In this document: one piece after another, positions 31,590-44,392 of the stretch
Layout of the letters: every line of letters begins with the position of its first letter
Numbering within the stretch: the stretch's first letter is position 1
Assembly: GCF_036785885.1 (NCBI RefSeq)
Contig: NC_092310.1
Coordinates: 1,984,001-2,048,000, forward strand
Origin: Coffea arabica
Lineage: Eukaryota > Streptophyta > Magnoliopsida > Gentianales > Rubiaceae
Reading direction: 5' to 3'
DNA: 64,000 bases
Program-made: the position numbers and the translations under genes
Notes under the pieces: model-generated
Told to the model about the DNA's origin: nothing
What the model saw: the letters and a program-made list of their open reading frames with translations, nothing else
Databases searched by the model: none

Positions 31590-34500
31590 TAGATGAATTA
31601 AGGTTTGATGCTATGTAAAATATCAGTTTGATGAACTAAGGTTGACCTTGTATGTTCCCATTTAATTCTTGATCATGGTCAATTGATTTCCATAATTTCA
31701 TCTCTCCGACGTTCCCATCCACCAAGTGGGATCCTCTCTTGAATAGTAATTGGTGCTTCAATTCAGTTTTCTAAATTGCCCTCTGATTTAACATAAATAG
31801 AAGGGCTCAAGCTGGCTGATTCTTGTGCTCTGAGTCCTGTCTGAGATTTACAGATACAAAGAGCAATGGAAAAAGTATCAATGGGCACAACTTGTAGTCG
31901 ACTGCAGAACAGTGAGAAAAAATATGTTGCCTGTTATAGAGCTAAGATACAACTTCAAGAAGGATGCAAGCACCTATCAGGGTTCAGCTAATCCACATCT
32001 TTCTGCTGCTTTGAACTACAAGCAGTATGGAAGATATGGCAAATTGAGTTCCAAAAGAAGTAAAATAGCACCTCATTAACATGTCTACAAATTGCTGAAT
32101 TGGTTGGACAGTTTAACAGCACCAGACAGACAGGGAAGATCTCAGGCTTTGGCCATCCGAGGCAGAGAGCAAAAGGGAATTCCATCCCGGATGTTTTCAT
32201 CTGATCTGATTGAAACAGGATCTGGTTCAGCAAGGGATCATAGGACTTTCATTACAAATGATAGTAAGACCGAGCTATCAAGGTTAATGTTGATCTCTGA
32301 GTGCAAAATCACTGCAAAACGCAAAAACTCAAACTTAAGAGACTCGAGACAGCACGTAGTCAAGAATAAAGCCAGCACATAGTTGCATGACATTTTTGTT
32401 GTATTTGAAACACTAAAATAAGAACTTAACATGAAGAGAGGAGCAACCAACAAGTATAGAAGGCAAAATGAGCTTAATAGCCTTCATCATAGCGAATGAA
32501 ATAATTGCAGCAAGTAGCAGCAGCCAACCAGTATGCTTGGCAGCCTTGACTAACCATAGCAATATGCTTCAAAACTTGCAGCTTAGACTTGATTGTGTTA
32601 GAAGATACTATAACAAGTCTGTGCAGCTTCACTGCATGAACAGTACATCTTCCATGGCTGCTCCCAAAAACATTTCCATTATGAGAAGATTTCTCAAGTT
32701 TTGGTTGTAATATGTTCAGAATCAAAGTAGTTAAAAGTCAAATTTGAGTAGTAAAAGAAGAGCAATATATCTGAACTTACCGGACTCTTAGAATCAAAAA
32801 CCAATTTGATGACCAACAGCTCTGGAAAACTCCTGAAATGTTTACGACTAGAAAATCACAACCAAGGAAAAGTGAGACAGAAACCCATCAATTACAAGAC
32901 TTATCGAACAAATCACTAATCAAATGGTTCAACAAGCTTGATAAATGTGCCTTCAAGAGGCGATTAAACTCTGGAGCAACTATTTACTCCCTCTAGAATC
33001 ATAAGCTAGGGAGCTGATCACTTTAGCAATCACATCTTACATCCACAAAAGCAGATATATGAAATCAACAAATTAAACTTCTATTGCATATTTCATATTG
33101 ATGGGTAACTTGTAGGAAATGCAAAGCAAAAATTAATGAATACCAGCTATAAAAATCTAATCTATGTTCATCTCGGGGAGAGACACAAAAATCTGCCTGC
33201 TAAGTGCAGGAGGAAGGAGTGCAGTAGAGAATTGCTGGTTTAAAGTCTTATAGAAAAGGTTTCTAGAATTGCTGCATGTGGTGTCGAAGCTAAAATGTCC
33301 AATGCATTTTCAACAGTTGAAACTACAGAGAGAGCAATCTTTTCATCCTGGTGGAATCACAAGTTTAAAGAGAGCGCACCGATGTTAGCAATCATGACGC
33401 ATAAAGGAGAGTAACTGACATGCATGATAAACAATCTAAATTCTTAAATTCCACCCACATTAGTGCATTTGTTTCACTGCTGGTTCATCCAAAACATGAT
33501 TCAGTTAACCCAAGAAAATCTCGCTCATTTTGGTCACTGAAACAAATATGCAACAAAAGCATGTTTGCCTGCATTTTTAGAGTACTTAGTTGGATGAGGA
33601 GCTTTTAGATTGAAAATTTCAGGAAGGCATGTTTGCCTGCATTACAATTAAGATAGAAGAGCAAATTCCATGTCATTTTTTACTAGGAATCTTACAGAAA
33701 GAAGGTTTTTTTTTTTTTGTTACGTTTGTTCTAAAACTAATGAGCAGGAAATAAGACTTGATACTAAGTACATCTACTAATCCATTTAAAACAAATTCGC
33801 TAACCTTACAATACTTCTTGAAAATTTGCAAGCTCCTCATTGTCAATCTGTTTCTTTAATACAAGCTCTATCGCCAACCATACCCCCCATGATCATTAGC
33901 AGAAATTCATGGTAATGATGGCTTTTGATCTTGGAAGACATTACATAAGCTTGGGAAAGAAATTCTGGTGGGCAGTTTGTAGAGGCCAGCTGACACAGAT
34001 AGAGCATTTTATCAGGTTTTACACACTAGGAAGAAAGAAAAGTGTGCCTGTAGTGTGCCATCCTAATCATTTCTGTCCAACTGAAACAGGATTTGATTCA
34101 ACAAAGTTTTCAAAAGTTTCAAGCTGTGTAATTCAATCAGTAAGCAAGTAAAATTGTAGATTCTAGTTCACATTTGAGCCTGAAATCATTGCAGAACAGA
34201 AAACTCGAGTTGAGACAATATGTGAACAAGAAAGCTAATCAGAAAGTTCAGAAAATTCAACAATAATTTTGTTCTGTCATTCCTACAAAAGGCTAAAATA
34301 TGTCTTGTTTGTTATGAAACTAAATAGATAAGCAAGTACTAAGTCGTGTTTACAATTACAGTAGTTTGGTTCCAACCATAAAGCAAGTCATTACGGCTCA
34401 TAAAATGAAAATAATAATGGACAATTTGTAGTGCGGGCAAAGCATTTCACATTGAGGCATTGAGAAACAATAGAGCTCTGGGCCACTGAAGCACAATAGA

Positions 34501-36052
34501 TATCCACATTTAATTGCTACCAAAACACGAGTTAGTTCTAACCTCTAACTCTGAGCAGTATGCTAGAGATGACAATTTGAGTTCTAAAACATGTAAATCA
34601 GCTCCTCATTATCATGACTACACATCACTGAATCATTTCGATAGTTTAAAAGAACCATACCCCAATAGATATCTCAGACTTTGACCATCTGAGGCACAGA
34701 GGAAAAGAGAATGCCATCCTAGATGTTGCCATTCAGCCGAAGCAGGATCTTGTTCAGCAACGAATTGTAGGACTTTCAAAAAGTAAAGACAGTAGGTAAG
34801 AGCCATCGATGAGGTTCCCTGTTGAGGTTTGTGCCCAAAATCACTGCAAAGCACAAAAACTCAAACTGAAGGCGGTGAATAGCATAGAATAAAACTAATG
34901 GAAATTTTCAGATAATTGTAGTTTTTCTGTCATTGTAACTGAAGCCTCTATCAAGATGGATTCATTAAGAGAAGCAATTCACAACAAGCAGACTTGAATA
35001 ACTACCAGAATGCTTCAGAACATTGCACATAGAGTTGTTCAGTTGGAAGATACTCCACCAAGTTTTGTGCAACTTCATTGCTCAAACAGTACAAACCTTC
35101 CTTTGCTACCTCAAAAATATCTTCGTGATGACAAGATTTGTTTTTTGTTTCATACGTAATAGATTAGATATTGAAGGGGTTAAAAGTCAAAATTGAGTAG
35201 TGAAAGAAGAGAAGCATATCTAAAATTACTAAAATTTTTGAACCAAAACATGAAAGTGATGACCAACAGCTGCGAAAACTCCTCAATTAACCACATTGTC
35301 TTCATGGATAAAAAGCCAAAATCAAGGAAAAGTGAGCCAGAAATCCATCATATACGACTCTGATAGACCAATTACTAGTCAAATAGTTCAGATAAGTATG
35401 CAAGTTCATTATCAAGAGACAAGAGGTAAAAGTTCAGTCCCCTTAGAATCACAATTTTAAACAGAGTGAGATGACTTTAGCAATAACAACTTAAAATCCA
35501 CAGAAGCAGAGCATGTAATATAAACAGAACTAGACTGCTAGATAGGCTATTTGTAGGAAATGCAGGCCAAAAGTTATTGCGGTCTAGCCATATAGACGGT
35601 GCTGAAGAAGCTTCAAAATTCTAACCTCTGTTCGTGAAGCTATTCTTCTATCAATCCTACAAAAACAAAGCATAGAACAGAATATGAACAGAGATACAGT
35701 AAAACATCAAAGCACGAAACAGAACAGGTGCTTGGGGTCATTCTAATTGATAGTTTCAAGAGTATTACTATTATGTTGTAAGGAGTAAATGAAGAGCACC
35801 AATATTTTGGACCTAATAAGAAATGCTTATGCCGCAGCTTTGAAAGATAATAAATAGGATGATAAAAAGGGAGAAGAGAGAATTGTGAAGAAAAACCATG
35901 GGGACTTTTTAGGTTTTCTCACGAGAAGGTTAATCAGAGGGGGAAGTGAAGAGAAGGGGAGATTGATTGATTGTAAAGCAAATTAAGAAAGAGGTTATTG
36001 AAGGCAATCTTACTTGATTGAATTTGATCTGAAGATGAAAGTTGGTTATTAA
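31590..36052 (-). repeat. NLR 3'-flank block A, immediately downstream of the intact NLR
   Basis: This block follows the stop codon of the NLR and is repeated as block B (44.4-48.6 kb) and block C (55.9-62.6 kb). On - it contains acceptor-like modules (GTGCTTTGCAG/TGATTTTG at 34844 and TTTTGCAG/TGATTTTG at 32312), suggesting spliced untranslated exons of the NLR transcript or of an ancestral one. Plus- and minus-strand frames of 60-120 codons occur but are not kept open between copies. It joins block C sequence directly near 35640, lacking about 1.4 kb that C retains. Confidence 0.65.
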
Positions 36053-39000
36053 TCAACGTATGCGTAGGTCTTGAATGTGAGAAACTTTGGACCACTGGGA
36101 GTCGGGGCCGCTGCTCTCAGGAGTGCATCTTTCTTTTAACAGAGGAGAACCAAAAACCCACAGACGTTTTAGTTTGGTGAGACTTCTCATGGCATCCTCA
36201 GAGGGTAGATGTCCAAGCTCTTTGAAACCAAATAACCGCAGCTCTTCAAGAGCAGCGAAGTTTCCGAACCAATCTGGCAGAGCTTTTATACCTCCAAAGT
36301 CGTATAGCCATAGTGACGTCAGAGCGGTCAAGCATTGGATCTGAGGTGGCAGGGACTCCATGTGTGGCAACCCACATAAGTCTAATCCACGGGGTGCGGA
36401 TGACGAAGAGGAGGATATCAATCCAGACCAATCAAACTCATTGTAAATTGAAGAATTTTCATGATCATCACCATCTTCTGAGAAGGGACCAATGCTAAGC
36501 TCCCTTAAGCTGGTTAGGAAACCAAATCCTTTGGGCGTCATGCTTGTTTTCAGTTTGGGACACCTGTATAATTCCAGCTCCAAGAGAGAAGGCGTTTGTT
36601 GCAAATTGAGCGGAAAGGAGATAAGATTGTCGCAATAAGCCACCCGAAGCTTCTGGAGAGAGGTACAAGAGTGTAGCATGTCACCTGGCAGATTCGTCAA
36701 CCCATCGAAACGAGCAATCACTAGCTCTTTAAGAGACGCAAAGTTTTGCAGGGGAAGGAGTTCTCTGCATCTGTCGCAGCTATAAAATCGCAAACGCGCT
36801 AACTCGGGGAGTGTTATTGCTGACTCGGGGAGTGTTGTTGTTGTTGTTGGCAAATCCATTAACCATCGAGGAAATTGATCGCCCATAAAATTGCAAATTG
36901 CCAACTCCTCCAAATTTGGGTGGGCTTGAAGGCCATCTAACACATCTTCGTCGTTGTAGTCGTCGCCTTCTCGATCATCTGCCCACTCAAGTACCAACTC
37001 AAATAGATTTGCCTTTTCAGATAGTTTTGCTTCCTCAGCTCCTTCCTTATCCTTTACTAGTTCCAGATTGCATATCCTCAAACTGCCTTTGAGGTTCTTC
37101 AAGCTTCCAAACTCTCCAATTCGTCGACCCTTCTCTCGACCCACGTTAAATAACTCTAGTGTCTGAAGGCAAGTCAGCCGTCCCATCTCTAGCGGCATTT
37201 GAAATTTTTTATCAAAGGTGTGAAAGTGGAGATGTCTCAAGCTAATCAAATCGCACATCCCCTTCGGAAGAACTTTAAGAAAGTGACTTAGCCTCAGTGT
37301 CTGCAAATTATAAAGTTTGCAAACAGATTCCGGCAACGTTTGACTTCTAGAACGCTCAAAGTTGATGTACCTCAAGTGTCTCAGTTTGCCAATTGAGATT
37401 GGCAGATTCTGATTTTCTTCACCGGACAAATTCAGAACGTGCAGATTCTTCAACCTCATTAGCATATCATCAGATAAGCTACCCTGACTCAGAAACAATG
37501 TATGAAGCAAATTTGATGGACTCTCAAAAAGATTTTTTGTGCCTTCTCCAAATGAGTCTATTACAAGACAACGAACCTGATTACTATTGTCTTCTGAACC
37601 AGTCTCCGAATTAATGACTTTAGCAGACTTTGACATTATTGATGTTGCGACGTCGTGCACCATATCATGCATTTTATAATACCTTCTCCCATATTTTCCT
37701 ATTTCTTCCAGCAAAGAACTCTGCAATAAAATTTCCAAGTAATACTCTCCAATTTCCTCCATTGTTTTGTTCTCGAGACCTGCATGGAGGAAACCTTCTG
37801 CCATCCAAAGTTCGATCAGCATATCCCGTTCCATCTCAGTATCCTTGGGAAAAATAGAACAATATGCAAAACATTTCTTAATGGCTGGTGATGGTAGATT
37901 ATCAAAACTCAACTGAAGTATTTGCATGACACTGTCTTCATCTCCGCTCAAATTTGAAAGCTTATTCATCAAAATCAATTTCCACTCCTTCCTTCGCAAT
38001 AAACCTCCCATTACACTTGCAGCTAGCGGTAGGCCACCACATTTTTTTATAATTTCCTTTTTCATGACTTGCAGTTGTTCGGGAATTTCTCCACCTGCAT
38101 TGGCTTTCTCTGTTAGGATAGACCAACAATCATCATCAGATAGCTTTCCTAACACATAAGGATCATGTGTAGCCAAAATGGATGCAGTTTGTTGTTTACG
38201 AGTTGTCACAACACACCAATTTCCATTAGTTGCATTCAGGCCCCGTAACAAACGTAAAAGATCATCCCACAAGATTTGGCTTTCGGTCCAGACGTCATCA
38301 AGAACAAGAAGATATTTTTTTCCCACAAGTTGTTGTCTAATTTCCTGGACAATGACATCCCTACTGGTCATTTCAACATTTCTTCTCGTGAGTGATTCTA
38401 AAATCATTTTCAAAAGCCTTGTCACTTCAAAATTGTCGGACACACAAACCCAAATTTTTTTCTCAAAATGGCTATCAACTTGGCTATTGTTGTATACAGA
38501 TTGAGCTAAAGTTGTCTTTCCCAATCCGCCCATCCCAAGGATGGGAATTACAGAAACGGCATTTTCTGACAAGCTTAGCAAGATCTCCACCAGCCTTGTT
38601 TCATCCTTAGCTCTTCCTACAACATAATGGCCAGCAATAGAATCCGTCTCTCTATTTAGTGTGACTTTAGCACTAGTAGAAGGGGGGAAACTTGCCCTTT
38701 GGAATCTGATCAGTCCAAAATCATTGGCTTCTTTATTGATCTTATACAACTTCTTGTTGATGTCCCTGATCTTAGAAGCCATTCTCCGTCGGAAAACAAT
38801 ATTAATGTCAGAGGACAGGATGAAGGAGCGCACCTTGCTCACAAGTTGGCGACGAAGAGCTTCATAATTCAGCTCGTCCAACAAATTCTCGGCATCAAAC
38901 GCCACGGCTTCTAGCCTCTGGAGCCACAGTTGCACGGCCTTGTCATGCATTTGCTTTTCCTCAGCATCAGCCAAGACAGCTTGGATCATGGCAACAGATC

Positions 39001-39118
39001 CTTTCAGGGTCTCCAAATCCTCCTTGAATTGGAATAACTTGCCAATCCTTTCATTGGCAAGGGAAAGTGTCTTCTCCAACGCTACCTCTATTGTGGAAGC
39101 TATAATTGCATCAGCCAT
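36053..39118 (-). CDS. CC-NB-LRR disease resistance protein (RGA type), intact
   Basis: This is a single-exon 1021-aa intracellular immune receptor of the CNL class, expected to sense pathogen effectors and trigger defence. Order: Rx-type coiled coil (about 1-140) with the LLDELNYE motif at 79-86; NB-ARC with P-loop GMGGLGKTT (195-203, Lys201), kinase-2 LLVLDDVW (270-277, final Trp typical of CNLs), GLPLA (362-366), an RNBS-D CFAYCSIFPKD block (416-426) and MHD (483-485); then leucine-rich repeats from about 535 to the end. All switch residues are present, so ADP/ATP binding should work. The start MADAIIAST fits RGA/RB/I2-like proteins. The partner at 62592-64000 is a close paralogue. No stop or frameshift is seen. 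The effector recognised cannot be predicted. Confidence 0.95.
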   Translation of the reverse strand: MADAIIASTIEVALEKTLSLANERIGKLFQFKEDLETLKGSVAMIQAVLADAEEKQMHDKAVQLWLQRLEAVAFDAENLLDELNYEALRRQLVSKVRSFILSSDINIVFRRRMASKIRDINKKLYKINKEANDFGLIRFQRASFPPSTSAKVTLNRETDSIAGHYVVGRAKDETRLVEILLSLSENAVSVIPILGMGGLGKTTLAQSVYNNSQVDSHFEKKIWVCVSDNFEVTRLLKMILESLTRRNVEMTSRDVIVQEIRQQLVGKKYLLVLDDVWTESQILWDDLLRLLRGLNATNGNWCVVTTRKQQTASILATHDPYVLGKLSDDDCWSILTEKANAGGEIPEQLQVMKKEIIKKCGGLPLAASVMGGLLRRKEWKLILMNKLSNLSGDEDSVMQILQLSFDNLPSPAIKKCFAYCSIFPKDTEMERDMLIELWMAEGFLHAGLENKTMEEIGEYYLEILLQSSLLEEIGKYGRRYYKMHDMVHDVATSIMSKSAKVINSETGSEDNSNQVRCLVIDSFGEGTKNLFESPSNLLHTLFLSQGSLSDDMLMRLKNLHVLNLSGEENQNLPISIGKLRHLRYINFERSRSQTLPESVCKLYNLQTLRLSHFLKVLPKGMCDLISLRHLHFHTFDKKFQMPLEMGRLTCLQTLELFNVGREKGRRIGEFGSLKNLKGSLRICNLELVKDKEGAEEAKLSEKANLFELVLEWADDREGDDYNDEDVLDGLQAHPNLEELAICNFMGDQFPRWLMDLPTTTTTLPESAITLPELARLRFYSCDRCRELLPLQNFASLKELVIARFDGLTNLPGDMLHSCTSLQKLRVAYCDNLISFPLNLQQTPSLLELELYRCPKLKTSMTPKGFGFLTSLRELSIGPFSEDGDDHENSSIYNEFDWSGLISSSSSSAPRGLDLCGLPHMESLPPQIQCLTALTSLWLYDFGGIKALPDWFGNFAALEELRLFGFKELGHLPSEDAMRSLTKLKRLWVFGSPLLKERCTPESSGPDSQWSKVSHIQDLRIR

Positions 39119-39320
39119 TCTTCTTGTTCCTTGGTACAGTCTTCAGATAAGAATACTCTTTTGCAATGGAAGGTTTTAGCTGTAGTTAGAAGCAGCAAGG
39201 AACTGCTTTGATTCCAATGGAAGTGACGAGTTATGCTGGGTCAGATGACAAACTGGGTCATAAACAACAATTTTGCAAACTGGGTCAGATGCTTTTGCAA
39301 CGGAAGTTGCTTGGCATTTT
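39119..39320 (-). promoter_or_regulatory. Leader and proximal promoter of the NLR
   Basis: On - the sequence GGAACAAGAATGG places the start codon in a good plant context. This stretch, with CCTTCCATTGCAAAAG and TTCCTTGCTGC, is the part shared with the two relics at 29.4 and 50.5 kb, showing that they were once whole genes. A clear TATA box was not assigned. Confidence 0.5.
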
Positions 39321-41907
39321 CAGTTGAAAACAAAATATAGTCATTGCCGGGATTCTACATCTACTTTTGATCCAACATGCCTGGGGCCCCTGGACGTGGA
39401 AAATTCCACCGAAGAAGGATAAGAAAATGTGCTGAACAATGAAAGGTCCAAAATAATTTTTAGATAATTCACATTAATGTTAAGTCACAAAATGGTTTGG
39501 TGCATTAGCAAACAGAAGGGTACATCTACGGTTACTACGACATGTTTTACGTTAAAGTGGGAGATTTGTAAACCACTTCAGAGCAAACAAACGGTGTTGA
39601 GGAAAAAATTATGTTAGTTGCAACGCAATCATAAAAGCTATGATACATTTGTGAAAGCAAGAAACATTTATTAATTTGGTGCAGTCTAATTGGAAACCTA
39701 GAAAAAAATAAATGAATGATCCGAAAGGGTGAAAGGTATCATTTTACTCAAATAAAAGTGTGACCGAATAGGGGATTAGTTAAATAAAAAAAATTAGATT
39801 AATAATGTAACACTTTTTGTATTTTTATATAATGCATGTGAGACAGGATGGTGGCTGGAAAAATAAAAAAAATAGTGAGTGGAATAAGTATAAACTGTTT
39901 TTTCATATATTTATCTAATGATAATAGTGACAGGGTAAAAAAAACAAAGGTGATAACAATGATAAGTGTAGAGAGTTGAGATGGATAACGCACAATTATT
40001 TCTTGCAATTGACTGCACCATGCAATCTATATTTTACATTGGGTAAATTTGAAATTGGATGAATAGAATTGATTAGCATGAAAAACTTTTAATGAATAAA
40101 ACATTTATTGTGCTTTTGTGTATTGTTATTTTTTTCTACATTTAATATCTTAGTGTATACGTCTATTGTGCCAGTACCTGAATTTAAAATTCCTCCTTTC
40201 AATTTTAAAATAATACTACTTATCTTACTTATAAACTTCCATAGTTACAGTTGGACTTTTGATGCAAAAAGATGGGGAAAATGGCAATCATAATTGCTAC
40301 CGAGGCAACCATTTTTTTTTTAATCTAATTTGGTAATTCTTGGGACATAAGGATAGAATTGACTTCATCTAGATTAATAATTCGTTGACAAACTTGGATG
40401 CTATTAATTGCCATAGAAGATGCTTGGCAATTTCGATACGTGGCCTTTCTTAGTCAGTGCATGATGCTTACATCTTGGACAAACTTGGATGCAATCTCAA
40501 GTGGTCATTAGAATGGTGGTTTGACCCAAGAATGACAAATAGCTATGTTCAACCGCCAAAATGTAAGAGAGAAGGGAAGTGGGATATGAAGCCGAGACAG
40601 TCATCAGGCGGACCGACTCTGAGCACTCCTCACACAAAAAAGAATGAAAGGACTGCAATAGACCACATATAATGGGAACAGTAGTAAAGGAAAACAGTAC
40701 TGTTTTACTAAGTGAGTAGGGAAAAAGATTTTTAAAAAAAAACATATGAGGGGCTAACGGACTCCTTTTAAAAAACCTCAGCTTCCGTTTCAAAAATTTC
40801 CCTCAAATTAATGAGGCACGACTATTCTTGTGAAATCTTCAAATGAAATAAACTTTTGATCTCCCTCCAAAACTTATCTTTTGAACATTCCTTCACAATT
40901 TCAGAGTATCAACAGAATAATATCCCTGCCCCAAATTGGGAAGTTTCAGATGAGATTCTATTTATAAGTATTGTACAATTAGTTAGTATTTAAGTACTAT
41001 TTGTTATTAATTTTTCATTGTTAGCTCGATCTGTTTTACAATATATCCAAAACAATAACTTCTATTCTATCGATTGGTTAAAAAAGAAAAAAAATTTACA
41101 ATCTATTGCTAATTAGTACATACCGATGTTGTACCCCATGTTGGTATTTATTGACTTTCCATTGCTAATGCCTTACAAACTATTTAGTCCATTTTATGAT
41201 ATGTTTAAGGAAATAAAGATTTTTGTTTCACAAATTGGCGAAAACTAATGACATTTGGTTACTTATAAGTTCGTGTTGATTGAACAAAAATTTAACTAGT
41301 CATTTACCACTATTATGAAAGTAGTTGCTTTAGGTAAAATTTTAGTTGTCAATATATTACAATCTCAAAAAGTAGAAGTTACCATCAACACATTTGTAAC
41401 ATCCAATCCTAGTATGACTCGTTTCCATTTTTATCAAATCCCAGACTAAAAGTCTTAGAAAAGTTGTTGGGATGTCAATTTTGGCATACTTCTATCATTT
41501 AATTGCTCTTTGAACAAATAGCTTTGGGTTGGTTGAGATGTCAATTTTGCATACTTCTATCATTTAATTGCTTTTTGAATAAATATTCTTGGGTTTATTA
41601 GATATGATGCATATAAAAATAATATATACATAAAGAGGGATGATGTGTGACTTAAAATGAAGAATGGATTTCTCAAAAAAAAAAAAATGAAGAATGGGGA
41701 AGTTTGTTAAGTTTATAAATATAGCAAAGTGCCTCTTTGTTAGATAATTTTATTACTTATAAATATTTCTAAAAATTGAACAAAAAAATTAGCCAAATGT
41801 ACACAATCATAGTTGGTGACGTTGGCAACATCAATCATGTCATCTCTTAATCCAAAAATAATTTTGAAAAGAATAATAAATTGGTCTTACTAACTATCTT
41901 TGAGAAT
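39321..41907. other. NLR upstream DNA, no gene seen
   Basis: Mostly AT-rich. At about 40272-40320 a piece (GGCAATCATAATTGC, then GGCAACCATTTTT) matches 51015-51055 and 53080-53115, tying the duplicated segment at 51-54 kb to NLR upstream DNA. Unlike those copies, no Mutator-like arm follows here. A 66-bp tandem duplication lies at 41471-41602. Confidence 0.55.
41471..41602 (+). repeat. 66-bp tandem duplication
   Basis: Units starting at 41471 and 41537 share GATGTCAATTTT, CATACTTCTATCATTTAATT and the TTGGGTT end, with a few changes. Confidence 0.85.
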
Positions 41908-42298
41908 TAGGCTTATTTTGGGAGTTTAGGATAGACAAGAAAGGAAGGAAAACTTAAGTTATGAGAGAGGAGAAGAGAAAAGAAGGGATTGTTATGTTGT
42001 TTGAGAGTTTTGAAAATTAGTGGAATGTTTTTGGATATGGAAGTTATTAAATATTTGTTCAAGACCTTTTTAAGGACAAAATAGGCATTTTGAAAAAAAT
42101 TGACAAGCTTTCTCAAAGTTTCCTTCCATTTCTGTCCAATTTAGGAGGAAAAGTTTTGGCTATTGTTGCACTGCATTTCATCCTTTTGAATCTTCCCATT
42201 TCTTTCTTTTATTTCTTACTAAAAACTAAAGGAAAGCTAACTCTCTCTTCTTTTCCTTTCATTCCTATCCAAAATCCCAACCCCCAAACGAAGCCTTA
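41908..42298. mobile_element. MITE with TAAGGCTTCGTTTGGG-like ends (about 390 bp)
   Basis: The left end TAGGCTTATTTTGGGAG and the inverted right end CCCCCAAACGAAGCCTTA are imperfect terminal repeats, followed inward by GGATAG/CTATCC and AAGGAA-type blocks. The size and terminus fit plant hAT-type MITEs. An exact duplication was not found. Confidence 0.55.
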
Positions 42299-43764
42299 GA
42301 CTAACAGCATAACCAATATTTCATTTGTAAATTAGAAGCAAAATTGATTTTGTTTTCCTCAACTGGCACAACGAGGAAGACCTGCAAAGGCTAGAAGAGC
42401 AAAGAGGAGAGTGACACCTGCTAGACAATTTATCATTGCACAGAATAACAATGCAGTTTCTGAATCTTTTGGAAATGTTACTACCATTGGTGACGAAAGA
42501 AATCGGTTTTGAGCATATAGAGTCAATTTGGTACAAGTATATTTCTTTGCAAATATCTTTGTTGTTTTTTAAATTTATATTTTTATGGGTTATTGCATTA
42601 TGATGTAGTTACTGCTAGAAATTATTTTTTATGTGATGGTTTTTTTTAAGCAAATAAAGCTGTTTAGGAATATTTTTATTTAGCAAGTAAAAGGGTAATT
42701 TAGAATTTTTAAAAATTTTGTCACACAAATAACAAAGTAAGGTAGGTAAATTATATTTTTAAAACTTTAAAAGTATTAGGTGATATTAAGAGAAATATCA
42801 GGGAAGGCTTTGATATCATCCCATATCTCAATGGTTGTTGCATCGACAAAGGACAACCATTTACGTCCAAGATAAAATTGAATTCAGAATTCCCTACTTA
42901 GAATTCATCCCATCTTAGCATCCAATCCAATCTTCCGCCAACGTGAATCATAATTTGGTCTTAATTACTGATCCTCAAGAATTAAAATTAGAACATGCAT
43001 CTTATTTTGTTTGGTTTCCTCAAGTGCTAGCAGCAAGAATTTTTATAGGATCAGCTAATGGTTAGTTTTTTTATTAATACAAACATTCTAAATAAGCTTG
43101 TGAAATCAATTGATTTCATATGCAATCCAAATAAGATTATGAACTCCTTATTTGTTTGATTAATTTCATATACTAACGACTGTACTTGCCAAATAATTGA
43201 TGGTGACCGTAATAAAATTTCTTTGTTAGGGGTCAAAGTTCTTCCTTTCCGCACTGACTACGGTGCATGCTGCTTCTTGGCTAAATAATCCGGCTTTGTG
43301 ACTTCCAATTTCATATTCATTAACACACAAACACAGAAACTCTCCCTAATTATTAATGAGCGAGAAATTTCACTTGTAGATAATATAGTCCACGTTCTGC
43401 CCATCTGAAACTCCCCATATTATTTCTAGGTTCCAAACAATTATTTTCTTTTGTTTTCGAAAGAAAAAGTTTGAGTGATTTCAACTCTGGTTATCACCAG
43501 GGCTGAAACATGATAGACTTCTGTATTTATTTATTTTTTTACAAAAAAAAATACGACTAAGAATTAGGCTAACTGACAAGAAAAAAGGCACAGTTGATTG
43601 ATTTAATTCTAGCCCAGGGCCTGGTTAACCAAGAAAAGTACATAGCGGTTGAATGTTCACCCAATAAAATGAACACTTGAGAATCTGAAAGAAGAAGCAA
43701 TGATTCTTTTTCTTAAACCTGAATCAATTTTCTATGCTTAGACATGCTTTAACATAAAGCTTCA
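42299..43764. other. Intergenic DNA, no gene seen
   Basis: AT-rich without recognisable repeats or coding frames. Confidence 0.5.
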
Positions 43765-43773
43765 TTTCTTTTA

Positions 43774-44273
43774 GGATAAATTAACTTTTACCTTCTTATG
43801 GTTTGTTGATTTATCACATAACCTCTCTATGATTTAAAAATTTATAATGATATTTGTAGTCGAAAAAGATTTTGTTTTTTATTTTTGTATTTAATTTTTT
43901 TATATTTTCCTTCTATCTTTTTGTTTCTTATTTATTTATCTTTTATTTCCCTTCCATCTCTTTTGGATTTAGAGAAAATTAAGATTTTGTTGGCCAGAGT
44001 ATAGATTTTCAGAATCATCTCTTCTTTTCCCCCAAAAAAAAAATGTGAGAAAGAAAAGGACAAAAGAAAAAAGAAAGGAAAAAAATAGTGAAATGGTGAA
44101 TTTATCAGTTTATTAGTTTGATTTTGACTTTTTATTATTGACCATTAGTTCTAACTAAAAAACTAAACATGACACGTTAACCTAAACTATGAGGAAATTA
44201 TATATAGGTTTTTAAACCATAGGAAGATTGTATTGTAAGGCATCAAATCACAAGAGAGAAAGGTAATTTACCC
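43774..44273. mobile_element. Mutator-like MITE (500 bp)
   Basis: The ends GGATAAATTAACTTTTACC and GGTAATTTACCC are inverted, and the inner arms carry TATGGTTT/AAACCATA blocks. The exact 9-bp duplication TTTCTTTTA is at 43765-43773 and 44274-44282. It is related in its arms to the elements at 51164 and 53228. Confidence 0.88.
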
Positions 44274-44392
44274 TTTCTTTTATGTGAACTCAGTTTACAA
44301 TAAAACCAAACTTTTTCTCCAAGAGGCCTTAAGACATTGGCAATTGTAGGTAGCACGCGCAAAAGCAATAGAACATTCAATTCCAGCCATAG

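Noticed and set aside
31866..31991. 41-codon + frame starting MEKVSMGTTC, repeated at 56159-56284
   Set aside because: The frame is kept in both copies, but the surrounding DNA is equally alike, so the match says nothing about coding. No signal or family was seen.
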